From Burkholderia anthina (lineage in GTDB: Bacteria; Pseudomonadota; Gammaproteobacteria; Burkholderiales; Burkholderiaceae): a stretch of DNA of 64,000 nucleotides. The notes below the pieces were generated by a model. That model made no database searches, was not told the DNA's origin, and worked only from the letters and a program-made list of their open reading frames with translations. Location: NCBI RefSeq assembly GCF_001547525.1, contig NZ_CM003768.1:372001-436000 (forward strand). The letters are read 5' to 3'. Position numbers and translations under genes: made by a program. Shown one piece after another: positions 9,462 through 18,354 of this stretch. The stretch's first letter is position 1, and each line of letters opens with the position of its first letter.

Positions 9462-10601
9462 ATGCATATTGGAGTGCCTGCTGAAACGCGGGCCAACGAG
9501 GCGCGTGTGGCCGCGACGCCGGAAACCGTGAAGAAATACGCGGCGGCCGGCCATCGGGTCAGTATCGCGAAAGGGGCCGGCACCGCGGCCAGCTATCCCG
9601 ACGAAGCCTATGCGGCCGCCGGCGCCGAATTGACCGACCAGTCGGCCGCTTTCGACGCCGACATCGTGCTGAAGGTCCAGGCGCCCACCGACGCCGAACT
9701 GCCGTCGCTCAAGCGCGGCACCGTGCTGGTCGGCATGCTCGAGCCGTTCAATGGCGAGCAGGCGGCGAAACTCGCCGCGGCCGGCGTGACCGGCTTCGCG
9801 CTCGAGGCCGCGCCGCGCACGACGCGCGCGCAGAGTCTCGACGTGCTGTCGTCGCAGGCGAACATCGCCGGCTACAAGGCCGTGCTGGTGGCCGCGTCGC
9901 TGTATCCGCGCTTCATGCCGATGCTGATGACGGCCGCGGGCACCGTGAAGGCGGCGCGCGTGCTGATTCTCGGCGCGGGCGTCGCGGGCCTGCAGGCGAT
10001 CGCGACCGCGAAGCGGCTGGGCGCCGTGATCGAGGCGTCCGACGTGCGGCCGGCCGTGAAGGAGCAGATCGAGTCGCTCGGCGCGAAATTCCTCGACGTC
10101 CCGTTCGAAACCGACGAAGAGCGCGAAGCCGCGCAGGGTGTCGGCGGCTATGCGCGCCCGATGCCGCCGTCGTGGCTCGGCCGCCAGGCCGCGCTCGTGC
10201 ACGAGCGCGCGAAGCAGGCCGACATCGTGATCACCACCGCGCTGATTCCGGGGCGCCCGGCGCCGACGTTGATCTCGGTGGAGACCGTGCAGTCGATGAA
10301 GCCCGGCGCGGTGCTCGTCGATCTCGCGGCCGGCCGCGGCCCGGAATTCGACGGCCGCAAGGGCGGCAACTGCCCGCTGACCGTCGCCGACCAGGTGATC
10401 GTGCACAACGGCGTGACGATCGCCGGCTACACGAACCTCGCGTCGATGGTCGCGTCGGACGCGTCGGCGCTGTACGCGCGCAACCTGCTCGATTTCATGA
10501 AGCTGATCGTCACGAAGGAAGGCACGCTGAACATCGACCTGACCGACGACATCGTCGCCGCGACGCTGCTGTGCCGCGACGGTGAAGTCACGCGCAAATA
10601 A
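9462..10601 (+). CDS. pntAA: PntAA, NAD(P) transhydrogenase alpha subunit part 1 (domain I)
   Basis: NAD(H)-binding, soluble domain I of the proton-translocating transhydrogenase that uses the proton gradient to reduce NADP with NADH. The 379-residue protein has the alanine-dehydrogenase/PNT N-terminal fold ([21 protein letters not shown]). It also has a Rossmann NAD site around residues 170-195 ([21 protein letters not shown], then EASDVRP). In enterobacteria this domain is fused to the membrane part as PntA; here it is a separate polypeptide, as in many alpha- and betaproteobacteria. A clear GGAGG ribosome-binding site lies eight bases upstream. pntAB follows after 11 bp. Confidence 0.95.
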   Translation: MHIGVPAETRANEARVAATPETVKKYAAAGHRVSIAKGAGTAASYPDEAYAAAGAELTDQSAAFDADIVLKVQAPTDAELPSLKRGTVLVGMLEPFNGEQAAKLAAAGVTGFALEAAPRTTRAQSLDVLSSQANIAGYKAVLVAASLYPRFMPMLMTAAGTVKAARVLILGAGVAGLQAIATAKRLGAVIEASDVRPAVKEQIESLGAKFLDVPFETDEEREAAQGVGGYARPMPPSWLGRQAALVHERAKQADIVITTALIPGRPAPTLISVETVQSMKPGAVLVDLAAGRGPEFDGRKGGNCPLTVADQVIVHNGVTIAGYTNLASMVASDASALYARNLLDFMKLIVTKEGTLNIDLTDDIVAATLLCRDGEVTRK

Positions 10602-10612
10602 CGGAGGAGACC

Positions 10613-10939
10613 ATGGAAGTCATCAATCACACGGTGATCAACGTGATCATCTTCGTGCTGGCGGTGTACGTCGGCTACCACGTCGTCTGGAACGTCACGC
10701 CGGCGCTGCATACGCCGCTGATGGCCGTGACCAACGCGATCTCGGCGATCGTGATCGTCGGCGCGATGCTCGCGGCGGCGCTCACCGTCGGCGCGACCGG
10801 CAAGTTCTTCGGCACGCTCGCGGTCGCGCTCGCGGCCGTCAACGTGTTCGGCGGCTTCCTCGTGACGAGGCGCATGCTCGAGATGTTCCGCAAGAAGGAG
10901 CCCAAGCGTGTCGAGGGCGGCAAGGAGGGCGCGCGATGA
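10613..10939 (+). CDS. pntAB: PntAB, NAD(P) transhydrogenase alpha subunit part 2 (membrane segment)
   Basis: A 108-residue inner-membrane protein equal to the C-terminal membrane part of E. coli PntA. Three hydrophobic helices are visible (about 6-28, 34-55 and 60-82), followed by a basic tail rich in Lys and Arg. Together with the PntB membrane helices it forms the proton channel (domain II). A GGAGGA site stands just upstream, and its stop codon overlaps the pntB start (ATGA), so the two are translationally coupled. Confidence 0.93.
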   Translation: MEVINHTVINVIIFVLAVYVGYHVVWNVTPALHTPLMAVTNAISAIVIVGAMLAAALTVGATGKFFGTLAVALAAVNVFGGFLVTRRMLEMFRKKEPKRVEGGKEGAR

Positions 10940-12390
10940 GCATGAACGTCGTTACGCTGCTGTACCTCGTCGCGTCGGTGTGCTTCATCCAGGCGCTGAA
11001 GGGCCTGTCGAACCCGAAGAGCGCGCGGCGCGGCAACCTGTTCGGGATGGTCGGGATGGCCATCGCGATCCTCACGACGATCGCGCTGATCGTCAAGCAG
11101 GCCGCGTGGCTCGGCGCGAACCTGCCGCTCGGCCTCGCGCTCGTGCTCGGCGCGCTGATCGTCGGCGGCGGCGTCGGGGCATTCGTCGCCGCGCGCGTCG
11201 AGATGACGAAGATGCCGGAACTCGTCGCGGCGATGCACTCGCTGATCGGTCTCGCGGCCGTGTGCATCGCGTATGCGGTGGTGTCGGAGCCGGAAGCGTT
11301 CGGGCTCGTGCCGCAGGACGCGGTGTCGTCGAGCTTCATCCCGTACGGCAACCGCGTCGAGCTGTTCATCGGCACGTTCGTCGGCGCGATCACGTTCTCC
11401 GGTTCGGTGATCGCGTTCGGCAAGCTGTCGGGCAAGTACAAGTTCCGACTGTTCCAGGGCGCGCCGGTCGTGTACGCGGGCCAGCACCTGATCAACCTGA
11501 TGCTCGCGATCGCGATGCTCGGCTTCGGTATCCTGTTCTTCATCACGCAGGCGTGGCTGCCGTTCATCATCATGACGGCGATCGCGTTCGTGCTCGGCGT
11601 GCTGATCATCATCCCGATCGGCGGCGCGGACATGCCGGTGGTCGTGTCGATGCTGAACTCGTACTCGGGCTGGGCCGCGGCCGGCATCGGCTTCTCGCTG
11701 AACAACGCGATGCTGATCATCGCCGGTTCGCTGGTCGGCTCGTCGGGTGCGATCCTGTCGTACATCATGTGCCATGCGATGAACCGCTCGTTCTTCAACG
11801 TGATCCTCGGCGGGTTCGGCGGCGAAGCGGCGGCCGGCGGCGCGGGGGGCGCGCAGGAGCAGCGGCCGGTGAAGTCGGGTTCGGCCGACGACGCGGCGTT
11901 CATGCTCGGCAACGCGGAATCGGTCGTGATCGTGCCGGGTTACGGGCTCGCCGTCGCCCGTGCACAGCACGCGCTGAAGGAGCTGACCGACAAGCTGGTC
12001 GAGAAGGGCATCGACGTGAAGTATGCGATCCACCCGGTCGCCGGGCGGATGCCGGGGCACATGAACGTGCTGCTCGCGGAAGCGGAAGTGCCGTACGAGA
12101 TCGTGCACGAGATGGAGGACATCAACGGCGAATTCGGCCAGGTGGACGTGGTGCTCGTGCTCGGCGCGAACGACGTCGTGAACCCGGCCGCGAAGAACGA
12201 TCCGAAATCGCCGATTGCGGGGATGCCGATCATCGAGGCGTACAAGGCGCGCACGGTGATCGTCAACAAGCGCTCGATGGCGGCCGGCTATGCGGGCCTC
12301 GACAACGACCTGTTCTACATGGACAAGACGATGATGGTGTTCGGCGATGCGAAGAAGGTCATCGAGGACATGGTGAAGGCCGTCGAGTGA
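10936..12390 (+). CDS. pntB: PntB, NAD(P) transhydrogenase beta subunit
   Basis: A 484-residue protein carrying most of the proton-conducting membrane domain II (about 1-270, multiple helices) and the C-terminal NADP(H)-binding domain III (about 300-484). Domain III motifs include [18 protein letters not shown], the [20 protein letters not shown] segment, [14 protein letters not shown], and [12 protein letters not shown] near the C-terminus. Last gene of the pntAA-pntAB-pntB operon. The start overlaps the pntAB stop. An open upstream extension in the same frame runs through pntAB and is not used. Confidence 0.95.
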   Translation: MSMNVVTLLYLVASVCFIQALKGLSNPKSARRGNLFGMVGMAIAILTTIALIVKQAAWLGANLPLGLALVLGALIVGGGVGAFVAARVEMTKMPELVAAMHSLIGLAAVCIAYAVVSEPEAFGLVPQDAVSSSFIPYGNRVELFIGTFVGAITFSGSVIAFGKLSGKYKFRLFQGAPVVYAGQHLINLMLAIAMLGFGILFFITQAWLPFIIMTAIAFVLGVLIIIPIGGADMPVVVSMLNSYSGWAAAGIGFSLNNAMLIIAGSLVGSSGAILSYIMCHAMNRSFFNVILGGFGGEAAAGGAGGAQEQRPVKSGSADDAAFMLGNAESVVIVPGYGLAVARAQHALKELTDKLVEKGIDVKYAIHPVAGRMPGHMNVLLAEAEVPYEIVHEMEDINGEFGQVDVVLVLGANDVVNPAAKNDPKSPIAGMPIIEAYKARTVIVNKRSMAAGYAGLDNDLFYMDKTMMVFGDAKKVIEDMVKAVE

Positions 12391-12493
12391 CGACGAGGCG
12401 GCGCGCCGGCGGCGTTCATGACGGAGCGAATGCGGTCGCGCGCATGCCATGACATGTGCAATGCAGGGGGCGCACGTATCGCGCCCCGCCGCG

Positions 12494-12928
12494 CTAGCGC
12501 GCTTTTGTCAGCCGATCGGAAAGCGCGTCGAGTTCCCGACTGTGGAAGAGGTCGATGCACTTCATCGTATTGAACGACGCTGGAATCGATCCGCTGTATT
12601 GTCGTTTGACGTACCGTTGCGTGAGCGCGCGGAGCGCGTCGCAGGCCTCGATCGGCTGATCGCCGAATTCCAGATAGGCGCTTGCGGTGGCATTGGCGTC
12701 GTCACGATCGCGGGTATCGTGCGCGATCCCGGCCAGGCAAACGCCGAGTGCCCAGTTCTTCAGCAACGTTTTTTGCGAATACCGTTCGACAGCATGGCGA
12801 GCATCGGGGGCCGCGACCGTGGCTTGGGGTGCCGCCGTGACGGAGCCGATTGCGAGAGCGCGAGCAGCGGGTCTTTCAGCGCAATACCCATATCGATGCG
12901 GTTTCCGGAATCCGTGTCCCGACTTCAT
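12494..12928 (-). CDS. tai4: Tai4-family type VI secretion amidase immunity protein (orphan; N-terminus possibly frameshifted)
   Basis: Recognised from family features: LKNWALGVCLA (56-66), AYLEFGDQPIEA (84-95) and a C-terminal YSGSIPASFNTMKCIDLFHS block (111-130) with conserved cysteines. Tai4 proteins sit in the periplasm and inactivate Tae4 peptidoglycan amidases injected by rival cells. No Tae4 gene or secretion component is visible nearby, so it is an orphan. The expected signal peptide is odd. The hydrophobic stretch LAIGSVTAAPQATVAA is in frame, but the preceding MGIALKDPLLAL (ATG at 12891) is in another frame. A two-base difference in the CTCTC run would join them. The ATG used here gives a poor, basic N-terminus. 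The gene converges on pntB. Confidence 0.75.
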   Translation of the reverse strand: MKSGHGFRKPHRYGYCAERPAARALAIGSVTAAPQATVAAPDARHAVERYSQKTLLKNWALGVCLAGIAHDTRDRDDANATASAYLEFGDQPIEACDALRALTQRYVKRQYSGSIPASFNTMKCIDLFHSRELDALSDRLTKAR

Positions 12929-13297
12929 CGACCGAAACTTTGACTCTCATGAAGGCGTGCCATGCACTGGAGAATGGCGGCCTCGACATGTTGTTAATCC
13001 AATCGGAATTGACTGAGAGGCGCGAGCCGATTCCTTAAATCCTCAGGATCATGGGCGGATCGTGCCGTGAAAAAATCGACAAGCAAGCTCGATTGTGCGC
13101 AGTGTGCTGACTATCCAGAAAATGGACGTGTATGAAAAATCTCGCCGGCTTTGTTTATTTTGCGACGAACGGTTCCGTCCGACCGCTTCGTTCCAAGAAG
13201 CGGTCGGTACGGAAATTCGAATGAAAACGAGAGAGATTCGAAAGTGACGGCGCCGATTTTCCCGGCGCCGTTTTCCATCCCGCGACGGCCCGATGCG
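12929..13297. other. Gene-poor, lower-GC stretch upstream of tai4
   Basis: No convincing gene on either strand over 369 bp. The base composition is visibly less GC-rich than the flanks. It contains a long imperfect inverted repeat at 13173-13214 and probably the promoter of the immunity gene. It may mark the edge of an inserted segment. Confidence 0.5.
13173..13214. repeat. Imperfect inverted repeat (17-18-bp arms, 7-base loop)
   Basis: Arms TTCCGTCCGACCGCTTC (13173-13189) and GAAGCGGTCGGTACGGAA (13197-13214) pair almost completely around GTTCCAA, with one bulge. No T-run follows on either strand, so it is not a standard terminator. It could be a weak terminator of the WYL gene (minus) or an operator. 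Confidence 0.6.
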
Positions 13298-13984
13298 TCA
13301 CTTCATCGGCGCTTCCGCGATCCGCATGTAGTCGGCGATCCGCCGGCCTTCCATGTCCGGAAACTGCTCGTGCACGGTGATATCGCCCATCCGCGCGATG
13401 TCGAAGGTGCGGAAATCGCCGCGCAGCTCGCACCACGCGCCGATCGTCCAGCGCCCGCCCCAGTAGACGAGCCCGAGCGGCCATACGCGGCGCTGCGAAT
13501 GCGCGCCGAGCCGGTCGCGATAGGCGAAGCTGACGATGTGGCGCGTGTCGATCGCCTGGTGGATCGCGTCGACCTTCGCGCAAAACGTCTCGTCGATGTG
13601 GAACGACGGCGCGAACACGGGCAGCCGATCGAGCGCCGTACGCTTGTCGGCCGGCATCGCCGACGCGATCTTCGCGAGCGCCGAGCGCGCGCCGCTCGCG
13701 AAGCGCGCACCGCCCCAGGTTTCGAGCATCCGCGCGCCGGTGGCGAGCGCCGCCAGCTCCTCGGCCGTGAACGTGAGCGGCGGCAGGCTCGCGTTGCGGT
13801 TCAGCCGGTAACCGATGCCGGCTTCGCCTTCGATCGGCACCCCTGACAGTTGCAGGTCGCGCACGTCGCGATAGACCGTGCGCGGCGACACCGACAGCCA
13901 GTCGGCCAGTTGCTGCGCGGTCGTGAGACGACGCCCGCGCAACAGCTCGGCGATCTGGAACAGACGGTCGGCACGGCGGGTCAT
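13298..13984 (-). CDS. YafY-type transcriptional regulator (HTH-WYL)
   Basis: A 228-residue regulator with an N-terminal winged helix of the HTH_11 type (about 1-60: MTRRADRLFQIAELL, then LADWLSVSPRTVYRDVRDL). A WYL ligand-sensing domain follows (about 140-220; VSFAYRDRLGAHSQRRVWPLG, WTIGAWCELRGDFRTFDIARM). Family members bind small ligands or nucleic acids and usually repress neighbouring genes. It lies 73 bp downstream of a VOC-family gene read in the same direction; such YafY-VOC pairs are common. A perfect palindrome upstream of the VOC gene (14544-14561) is the natural candidate operator. Confidence 0.88.
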   Translation of the reverse strand: MTRRADRLFQIAELLRGRRLTTAQQLADWLSVSPRTVYRDVRDLQLSGVPIEGEAGIGYRLNRNASLPPLTFTAEELAALATGARMLETWGGARFASGARSALAKIASAMPADKRTALDRLPVFAPSFHIDETFCAKVDAIHQAIDTRHIVSFAYRDRLGAHSQRRVWPLGLVYWGGRWTIGAWCELRGDFRTFDIARMGDITVHEQFPDMEGRRIADYMRIAEAPMK

Positions 13985-14057
13985 GACGGCACCTCGATTC
14001 CTCTGGCTACGGGGACTTCGCGATGATAGCGCCGCGCCGGCCCGCTGACCGCTGCGC

Positions 14058-14462
14058 TCAGTGGCATTTCGGCGCGTGCAGGCCGACGCGGTTGCCTTCC
14101 GTGTCGATCAGGTAGCCGACGTAGCCGTAGTTGTTCGGCAGCTCGACGACCGAGCCCTGCACGACACCGCCCGCGCGCTTCGCGCGTTCGAGCGCGGCGA
14201 CGACCGATTCGCCGGCGTTCAGGTAGACGAGCACGCCGTTCGCGCTCGGCTTCATCTGCTGCGGATCGAACACGATGCTGCCGCCCGTGCTCGACGCTTC
14301 GTGATCGAACATCGCCATCGGCACGCCGCCGATGACCTCGCGCTGCAACGTGGTTTGCAGCACGGTTTCGTAGAAGCGGATCGCACGGTCGAAATCGAGG
14401 GACGGAATGTCGAACCACGCGATCGCGCGTTCCAGGGTTGCGGTTGCAGTTGCGGACGTCAT
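14058..14462 (-). CDS. VOC-family protein (glyoxalase/bleomycin-resistance fold)
   Basis: A 134-residue protein with two paired beta-alpha-beta-beta-beta modules: IAWFDIPSLDFDRAIRFYETVL at about 14-35, and LVYLNAGESVVAALERAKRAGG plus GYVGYLIDTEGNRVGLHA at about 78-131. It belongs to a small-protein VOC group usually annotated as glyoxalase-like; no substrate is known, and the metal ligands of true glyoxalase I are not all evident. Start at MTSATATATLERA is supported by AAGGAG eight bases upstream. It is probably controlled by the adjoining WYL regulator, with which it is likely co-transcribed. Confidence 0.85.
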   Translation of the reverse strand: MTSATATATLERAIAWFDIPSLDFDRAIRFYETVLQTTLQREVIGGVPMAMFDHEASSTGGSIVFDPQQMKPSANGVLVYLNAGESVVAALERAKRAGGVVQGSVVELPNNYGYVGYLIDTEGNRVGLHAPKCH

Positions 14463-14543
14463 GACGAGCTCCTTGTTGTTCGGGTTGTTCTGGACGGAAA
14501 CCAGCCTTGCATTGCGCCGGGATTGCAGTGTGAGCGGGGGCTC

Positions 14544-14561
14544 CTGACAGCGTGCTGTCAG
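14544..14561. promoter_or_regulatory. Perfect 18-bp palindrome, candidate operator of the VOC-WYL unit
   Basis: CTGACAGC-GT-GCTGTCAG, with 8-bp perfect arms, lies 82 bp upstream of the VOC start codon. A further half-site-like GCTGAC occurs just beyond it. Symmetry and position suit a dimeric HTH-WYL regulator, but binding is inferred only. Confidence 0.6.
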
Positions 14562-14692
14562 TAGTGATGGCGGTGCTGACAAAAGGCCCCGCCGGCCGCA
14601 TCGGCGGCGTGCGCCCGGGCGGCGGCGCGTACGGGCCGGGCGGGGCGGGGCGGAGCGGACGCGGCCCCGCTTGCATCGATGCCGCGCAAAGC

Positions 14693-14717
14693 AAAACGCC
14701 CGGCGGATGCCGGGCGT
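14693..14717 (-). terminator. Rho-independent terminator of the rlmL-like gene
   Basis: On the minus strand, arms ACGCCCGGC and GCCGGGCGT (9 bp, 4-base loop, 14696-14717) are followed by TTTT, about 65 bp past the methyltransferase stop codon. Confidence 0.8.
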
Positions 14718-14780
14718 CATCGGAGTGTCAGCAGGCGGCAGCGGCCGCCGCGACGTTCGCGCGAGTTCGGCGCGTCAGGG

Positions 14781-16082
14781 TCAGGCGTCGCCTTCCTGCG
14801 CGGCCGGGCGCGCCTTCACGCTGCCGGCGATCAGGTCGAAGCGGAACAGCCGGCATTCGAGCGCGCCGTTGAACAGCGGCGTCTTGGCCGATTCGCGCAG
14901 CCGCAACTGGCCGGGCAGCGAACGGTCGGACGTCAGCAGGAACGCCTGCCAGCCCGTGAAGCGCTGCTTCAGCGCATCGCCGAGCGCGTTGAAGAACTCG
15001 CTGTCCGGCGCGTCGGTGTGCGTGCGGCGGAACGCGTCGTCGTTGCCGCGGTTGCGGCCGGTCTCGCGCACCTCGCCGCGCGCGCTGCGGCCGCGCACTT
15101 CGATCCGCTCGCCGTACGGCGGGTTCGCGAGAAGGATGCCCGGCCCGTCGCACGGCGGCGTCATCCCGCGCGCGTCGACCTGCTTGAGCCACACCGACGG
15201 CACGCCCGCGCGCTCGAGGTTCGCGCGTGCCTTCTCGAGCATGTCGCCGGAGATGTCGCTGCCGTACACGCCGAGCGCTTCGCCGCGCTGGGCCCGCGCC
15301 GCGCGCTTCGCGTCGAGCGCCGGGACCTTCAGCCCCTGCCACGCGGTGATGTCGTACTGCTTGAGCTTTTCGAAGCCGAACCGGCGCTCGACGCCCGGCG
15401 CCACGCCGAGCGCGATCTGCGCGGCTTCCGCGAGGAACGTGCCGCTGCCGCACATCGGGTCGTACAGCGCGGTACCGGGCTTCCAGCCCGTCAGCCGCAG
15501 GATGCCGGCCGCGAGGTTCTCGCGCAGCGGCGCCGCGCCCTTGTCGAGGCGCCAGCCGCGCTTGAAGAGCGGCTCGCCCGACGTGTCGAGGTACAGCGTG
15601 CATTCGCCCGCGGTGAGGAACGCGAACACGCGCACGTCCGGCGCACCGGTGTCGATGCTCGGGCGCGAGCCGGTTTTCTCGCGCATCCGGTCGCAGATCG
15701 CGTCCTTCACGCGCAGTGTCGTGAATTCGAGGCTTTTCAGCGGCGACTTGATCGCGGTGATGTCGATGCGCAGCGTCTGCGTCGACGCGAACCAGCGTTC
15801 CCACGGCTGCTCGAGCGCTAGCGCGTAGACGTCCTGTTCGTTGCGGTACGGGCCGTGCGCGATCTTCAGCAGGATCCGGCTCGCGATCCGCGAATGGAGG
15901 TTGGCGGCCATGCCGGCGGCCCAGCCGCCGCTGAAATGGACGCCGCCCGGCACCTGCGCGCCCGCGGTGAACGGCGCGCCGTTCAGGTGGCGGCCGGCGA
16001 TTTCGGCCAGCTCGGCGGCAAGCGCCGCTTCGAGGCCGCGCGGGCAGGGGGCGAAGAATTCGAACAGGGTGGGCGAGGACAT
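14781..16082 (-). CDS. rlmL: THUMP-domain class I rRNA methyltransferase (RlmL-like, 23S m2G2445)
   Basis: A 433-residue methyltransferase with an N-terminal ferredoxin-like/THUMP RNA-binding region (about 1-160; FEFFAPCPRGLEAALAAEL) and a C-terminal Rossmann methylase domain. The S-adenosylmethionine motif is DPMCGSGTFLAEAAQIALG, and the amino-methylase signature is NPPYGERIEVRG (Asn-Pro-Pro-Tyr). This matches the N-terminal half of E. coli RlmKL; the RlmK half is absent, as is usual outside gammaproteobacteria. Start chosen at MSSPTLFEFFAP, removing an arginine-rich extension. It has its own terminator downstream. Confidence 0.87.
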   Translation of the reverse strand: MSSPTLFEFFAPCPRGLEAALAAELAEIAGRHLNGAPFTAGAQVPGGVHFSGGWAAGMAANLHSRIASRILLKIAHGPYRNEQDVYALALEQPWERWFASTQTLRIDITAIKSPLKSLEFTTLRVKDAICDRMREKTGSRPSIDTGAPDVRVFAFLTAGECTLYLDTSGEPLFKRGWRLDKGAAPLRENLAAGILRLTGWKPGTALYDPMCGSGTFLAEAAQIALGVAPGVERRFGFEKLKQYDITAWQGLKVPALDAKRAARAQRGEALGVYGSDISGDMLEKARANLERAGVPSVWLKQVDARGMTPPCDGPGILLANPPYGERIEVRGRSARGEVRETGRNRGNDDAFRRTHTDAPDSEFFNALGDALKQRFTGWQAFLLTSDRSLPGQLRLRESAKTPLFNGALECRLFRFDLIAGSVKARPAAQEGDA

Positions 16083-16239
16083 AAGGCGGGTGAGGACGTG
16101 CAAAAGTCCACTATTGTACGCGGCGCGGGCGACCGGGGCCGGCGTTTCGGCGCGGCGGCGCCGGCGCAACCGGCGTTCGCGCGCGCCGGCAGGGGCGGCG
16201 AGGCGGGGGCGCGGCCGGGCGCCGCCGCCTCGCCGCCGG

Positions 16240-18354
16240 TCAGTGCGCGCCCGGCTGGCCGACGCGCGTGCTCGGATTGCCGGCCGGCCAGAACAGCGCC
16301 TGCGGATTCGACAGCACCGTGCGGACGATCGCCGCGACGAGCGCGCGCACCTTGGTCGGGCGCAGGCTGCGCGAGCGCACGGCCATCGTGAACGCGAGCG
16401 CGAAGCTCACGAGCACGTTGAGGATCGCCATGCTGAGCACGCCGGCGGCGGCCCACCACAGCTCGGGCGTGCCGAGCGCACCCTTGCCCAGTACGCCGAG
16501 CGCGACCCCGATCGAGCCGGCCGACAGCGTCACGTGCCGCACCTCGAACGGGAACATGAACACGGTGACGATCGCCGGGACGAGGCCGAGCATCAGGCCC
16601 AGGCCGACGTTCGCGACCACGCCGGCGACGTTCGACCGGCAGAAGTGCGCGAGCTTCGCGGCGCCGGCCGCGCCGAGCGTGAGGCGCAGCCGGCGGTTGT
16701 ACGTGAGCGCGTCGCCGACCCGGTGCAACACGAACCAGTTGTCGGCCCAGCCCGCGAGCAGGCTCGACGCCCACAGCAGCACGCCCGTCAGCGCCGCGTA
16801 GAACGGCGTCGGGCCCAGCAGCGAGAACGAATGCAGCGTCGCGTGCGCCTTCTCCGGCGAAATCACGTTCGTGTGCAGCACGTTGGCCGCGAACAGCTGC
16901 ACGAGCAGGCACACGGGCAGCACGACGAGCACGTTGCCGGAAATCGCGGCCGCCTGCGTGCGGATCAGCGCGATCACCGACGCGACGAACGCCTTCACGC
17001 CGTCGTCGTGGCCGGTGTCGTCGAGCTCGCGCGCGAGCGTCGGCGCGGTCATCGCGGGCTGCTTGGTCGCGAGCGTGAAGTGCAGGAAGTGCATCAGCAT
17101 GAAGCTGGCCGCGTAGTTGATGCCGGCGAGCAGCCCTTCGAGCATCGACTGCAGGTGCGCGCCCGTGATCGCGAACTTCACGCACACCGTCGCGACGGTG
17201 ACGAGGCCGCCGCCCGCGGCCATCCGCAGCATCTTCAGGTACTCGGCGCGGCCGCGCGAGATGTAGTGTTCGCCGGTGTCCGCGTTGGTCTCGACGAGCT
17301 TGCGCGCGAACAGCGAGAAGTTGCTGCGCACGAGGTGCGCGACGCTCTGGCTGTTCTGGTTCGCGTCGACGAGCTCCGCCGTCAGGTGCGCCATTCCGTG
17401 CAGGTCGTCGCGCGCCATCCACGCGTTGAGCAGCGTTTCCGCGCGCAGGATGCGCATGCGCATCCGCTCGACCTGGAACACGATGTCGACCGACACGCCG
17501 TTGCGGTACAGGTGCGCGAACACGTCGTCGACGGCGATCCGGCATTCGTCGAGCAGCACGCGCAGGTAGTTGACCTCGTGCAGCAGCTTGCTCGGGTCGC
17601 CGCCGTCCTCGACGGCCGCATGCGCGGTCTCGACCGCGAGCATCGCGCGCGTGAGGCGGTAGAACGGCTGCGATTCGAGCGGCTTGCGCGCATCGTCGTC
17701 GGACAGCCGGCTGCGCACCGTCTGCGACAGGCCGGTCGAGCTGATCTGGCAGGTCAGGTTGTGCAGCGCGGCCAGCAAGTCGCGCGAGAACGAGCCGGGC
17801 TCGTGGCGCTCCTCGTCGGTGACGTCGAACGACAGCAGCTCGGCGAGGCGCGCGAGCAGGTCGTCGGGCAGCGCGTCGATCCATTTCGCGTCCTCGGGCG
17901 CCGGGAACATCAGCGTGAACAGCGCCGACAGCTCGCGGCGGTTCGGCGCGGGCGGGATCAGCGACGAGTCGATCCGCTCGAACAGCGCGCCGAAGAAGCC
18001 CGAATGCACGGGCATGCCGGCGTCGCACAGCAGCGAGATGCCGTCGCACTCGCGCAGGATGCCGCGCAGGATGCGCGCGGCGTGCGCTTTCCACGCGGGG
18101 TTGCGATCGAGCACATGGAACAGGTAGCGCAGCCGCGCATGGGCCGGATACGCGCGCGTGTCGGCGTCGCGCGCGGCCGGCGCGTCCTGCACCGTGCCGT
18201 TGCGGCGCAGCCAGTGCGCGAGCTCGATCAGCCATTCGCTGCGCTCGGCGTACGACGCGTCGGCGTCGGCGTGCGCGAGCAGCGCATCGAGCTGGTGACC
18301 GGCATTGCGCGACGCGCGCCACTTCTTGATCAGGGTCGTCAGGGAACGAAACAT
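16240..18354 (-). CDS. Gcr-type 'site-specific recombinase' family membrane protein, function unknown
   Basis: A 704-residue protein of the family named after Neisseria gcr and often labelled site-specific recombinase. No tyrosine- or serine-recombinase catalytic motif is visible. The N-terminal half (about 1-380) is soluble and helical. The C-terminal half has several hydrophobic segments, for example NVLVVLPVCLLVQLFAANVL, FYAALTGVLLWASSLLAGW and VANVGLGLMLGLVPAIVTVF. It is therefore more likely an integral inner-membrane protein; the recombinase name should be treated with caution. Start chosen at MFRSLTTLIKKWRASRN; the frame is open for a further 140 codons upstream but that part is low-complexity and arginine-rich. 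It is monocistronic. Confidence 0.75.
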   Translation of the reverse strand: MFRSLTTLIKKWRASRNAGHQLDALLAHADADASYAERSEWLIELAHWLRRNGTVQDAPAARDADTRAYPAHARLRYLFHVLDRNPAWKAHAARILRGILRECDGISLLCDAGMPVHSGFFGALFERIDSSLIPPAPNRRELSALFTLMFPAPEDAKWIDALPDDLLARLAELLSFDVTDEERHEPGSFSRDLLAALHNLTCQISSTGLSQTVRSRLSDDDARKPLESQPFYRLTRAMLAVETAHAAVEDGGDPSKLLHEVNYLRVLLDECRIAVDDVFAHLYRNGVSVDIVFQVERMRMRILRAETLLNAWMARDDLHGMAHLTAELVDANQNSQSVAHLVRSNFSLFARKLVETNADTGEHYISRGRAEYLKMLRMAAGGGLVTVATVCVKFAITGAHLQSMLEGLLAGINYAASFMLMHFLHFTLATKQPAMTAPTLARELDDTGHDDGVKAFVASVIALIRTQAAAISGNVLVVLPVCLLVQLFAANVLHTNVISPEKAHATLHSFSLLGPTPFYAALTGVLLWASSLLAGWADNWFVLHRVGDALTYNRRLRLTLGAAGAAKLAHFCRSNVAGVVANVGLGLMLGLVPAIVTVFMFPFEVRHVTLSAGSIGVALGVLGKGALGTPELWWAAAGVLSMAILNVLVSFALAFTMAVRSRSLRPTKVRALVAAIVRTVLSNPQALFWPAGNPSTRVGQPGAH

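Noticed and set aside
12467..12503. GGGGCGC/GCGCCCC hairpin and GCGCTAGCGC as the pntB terminator
   Set aside because: Short stems and no good T-run; the second overlaps the end of the immunity gene.
16240..18354. A mobile element, because of the site-specific recombinase family name
   Set aside because: No catalytic recombinase residues, no terminal repeats, no accessory cargo and normal base composition.
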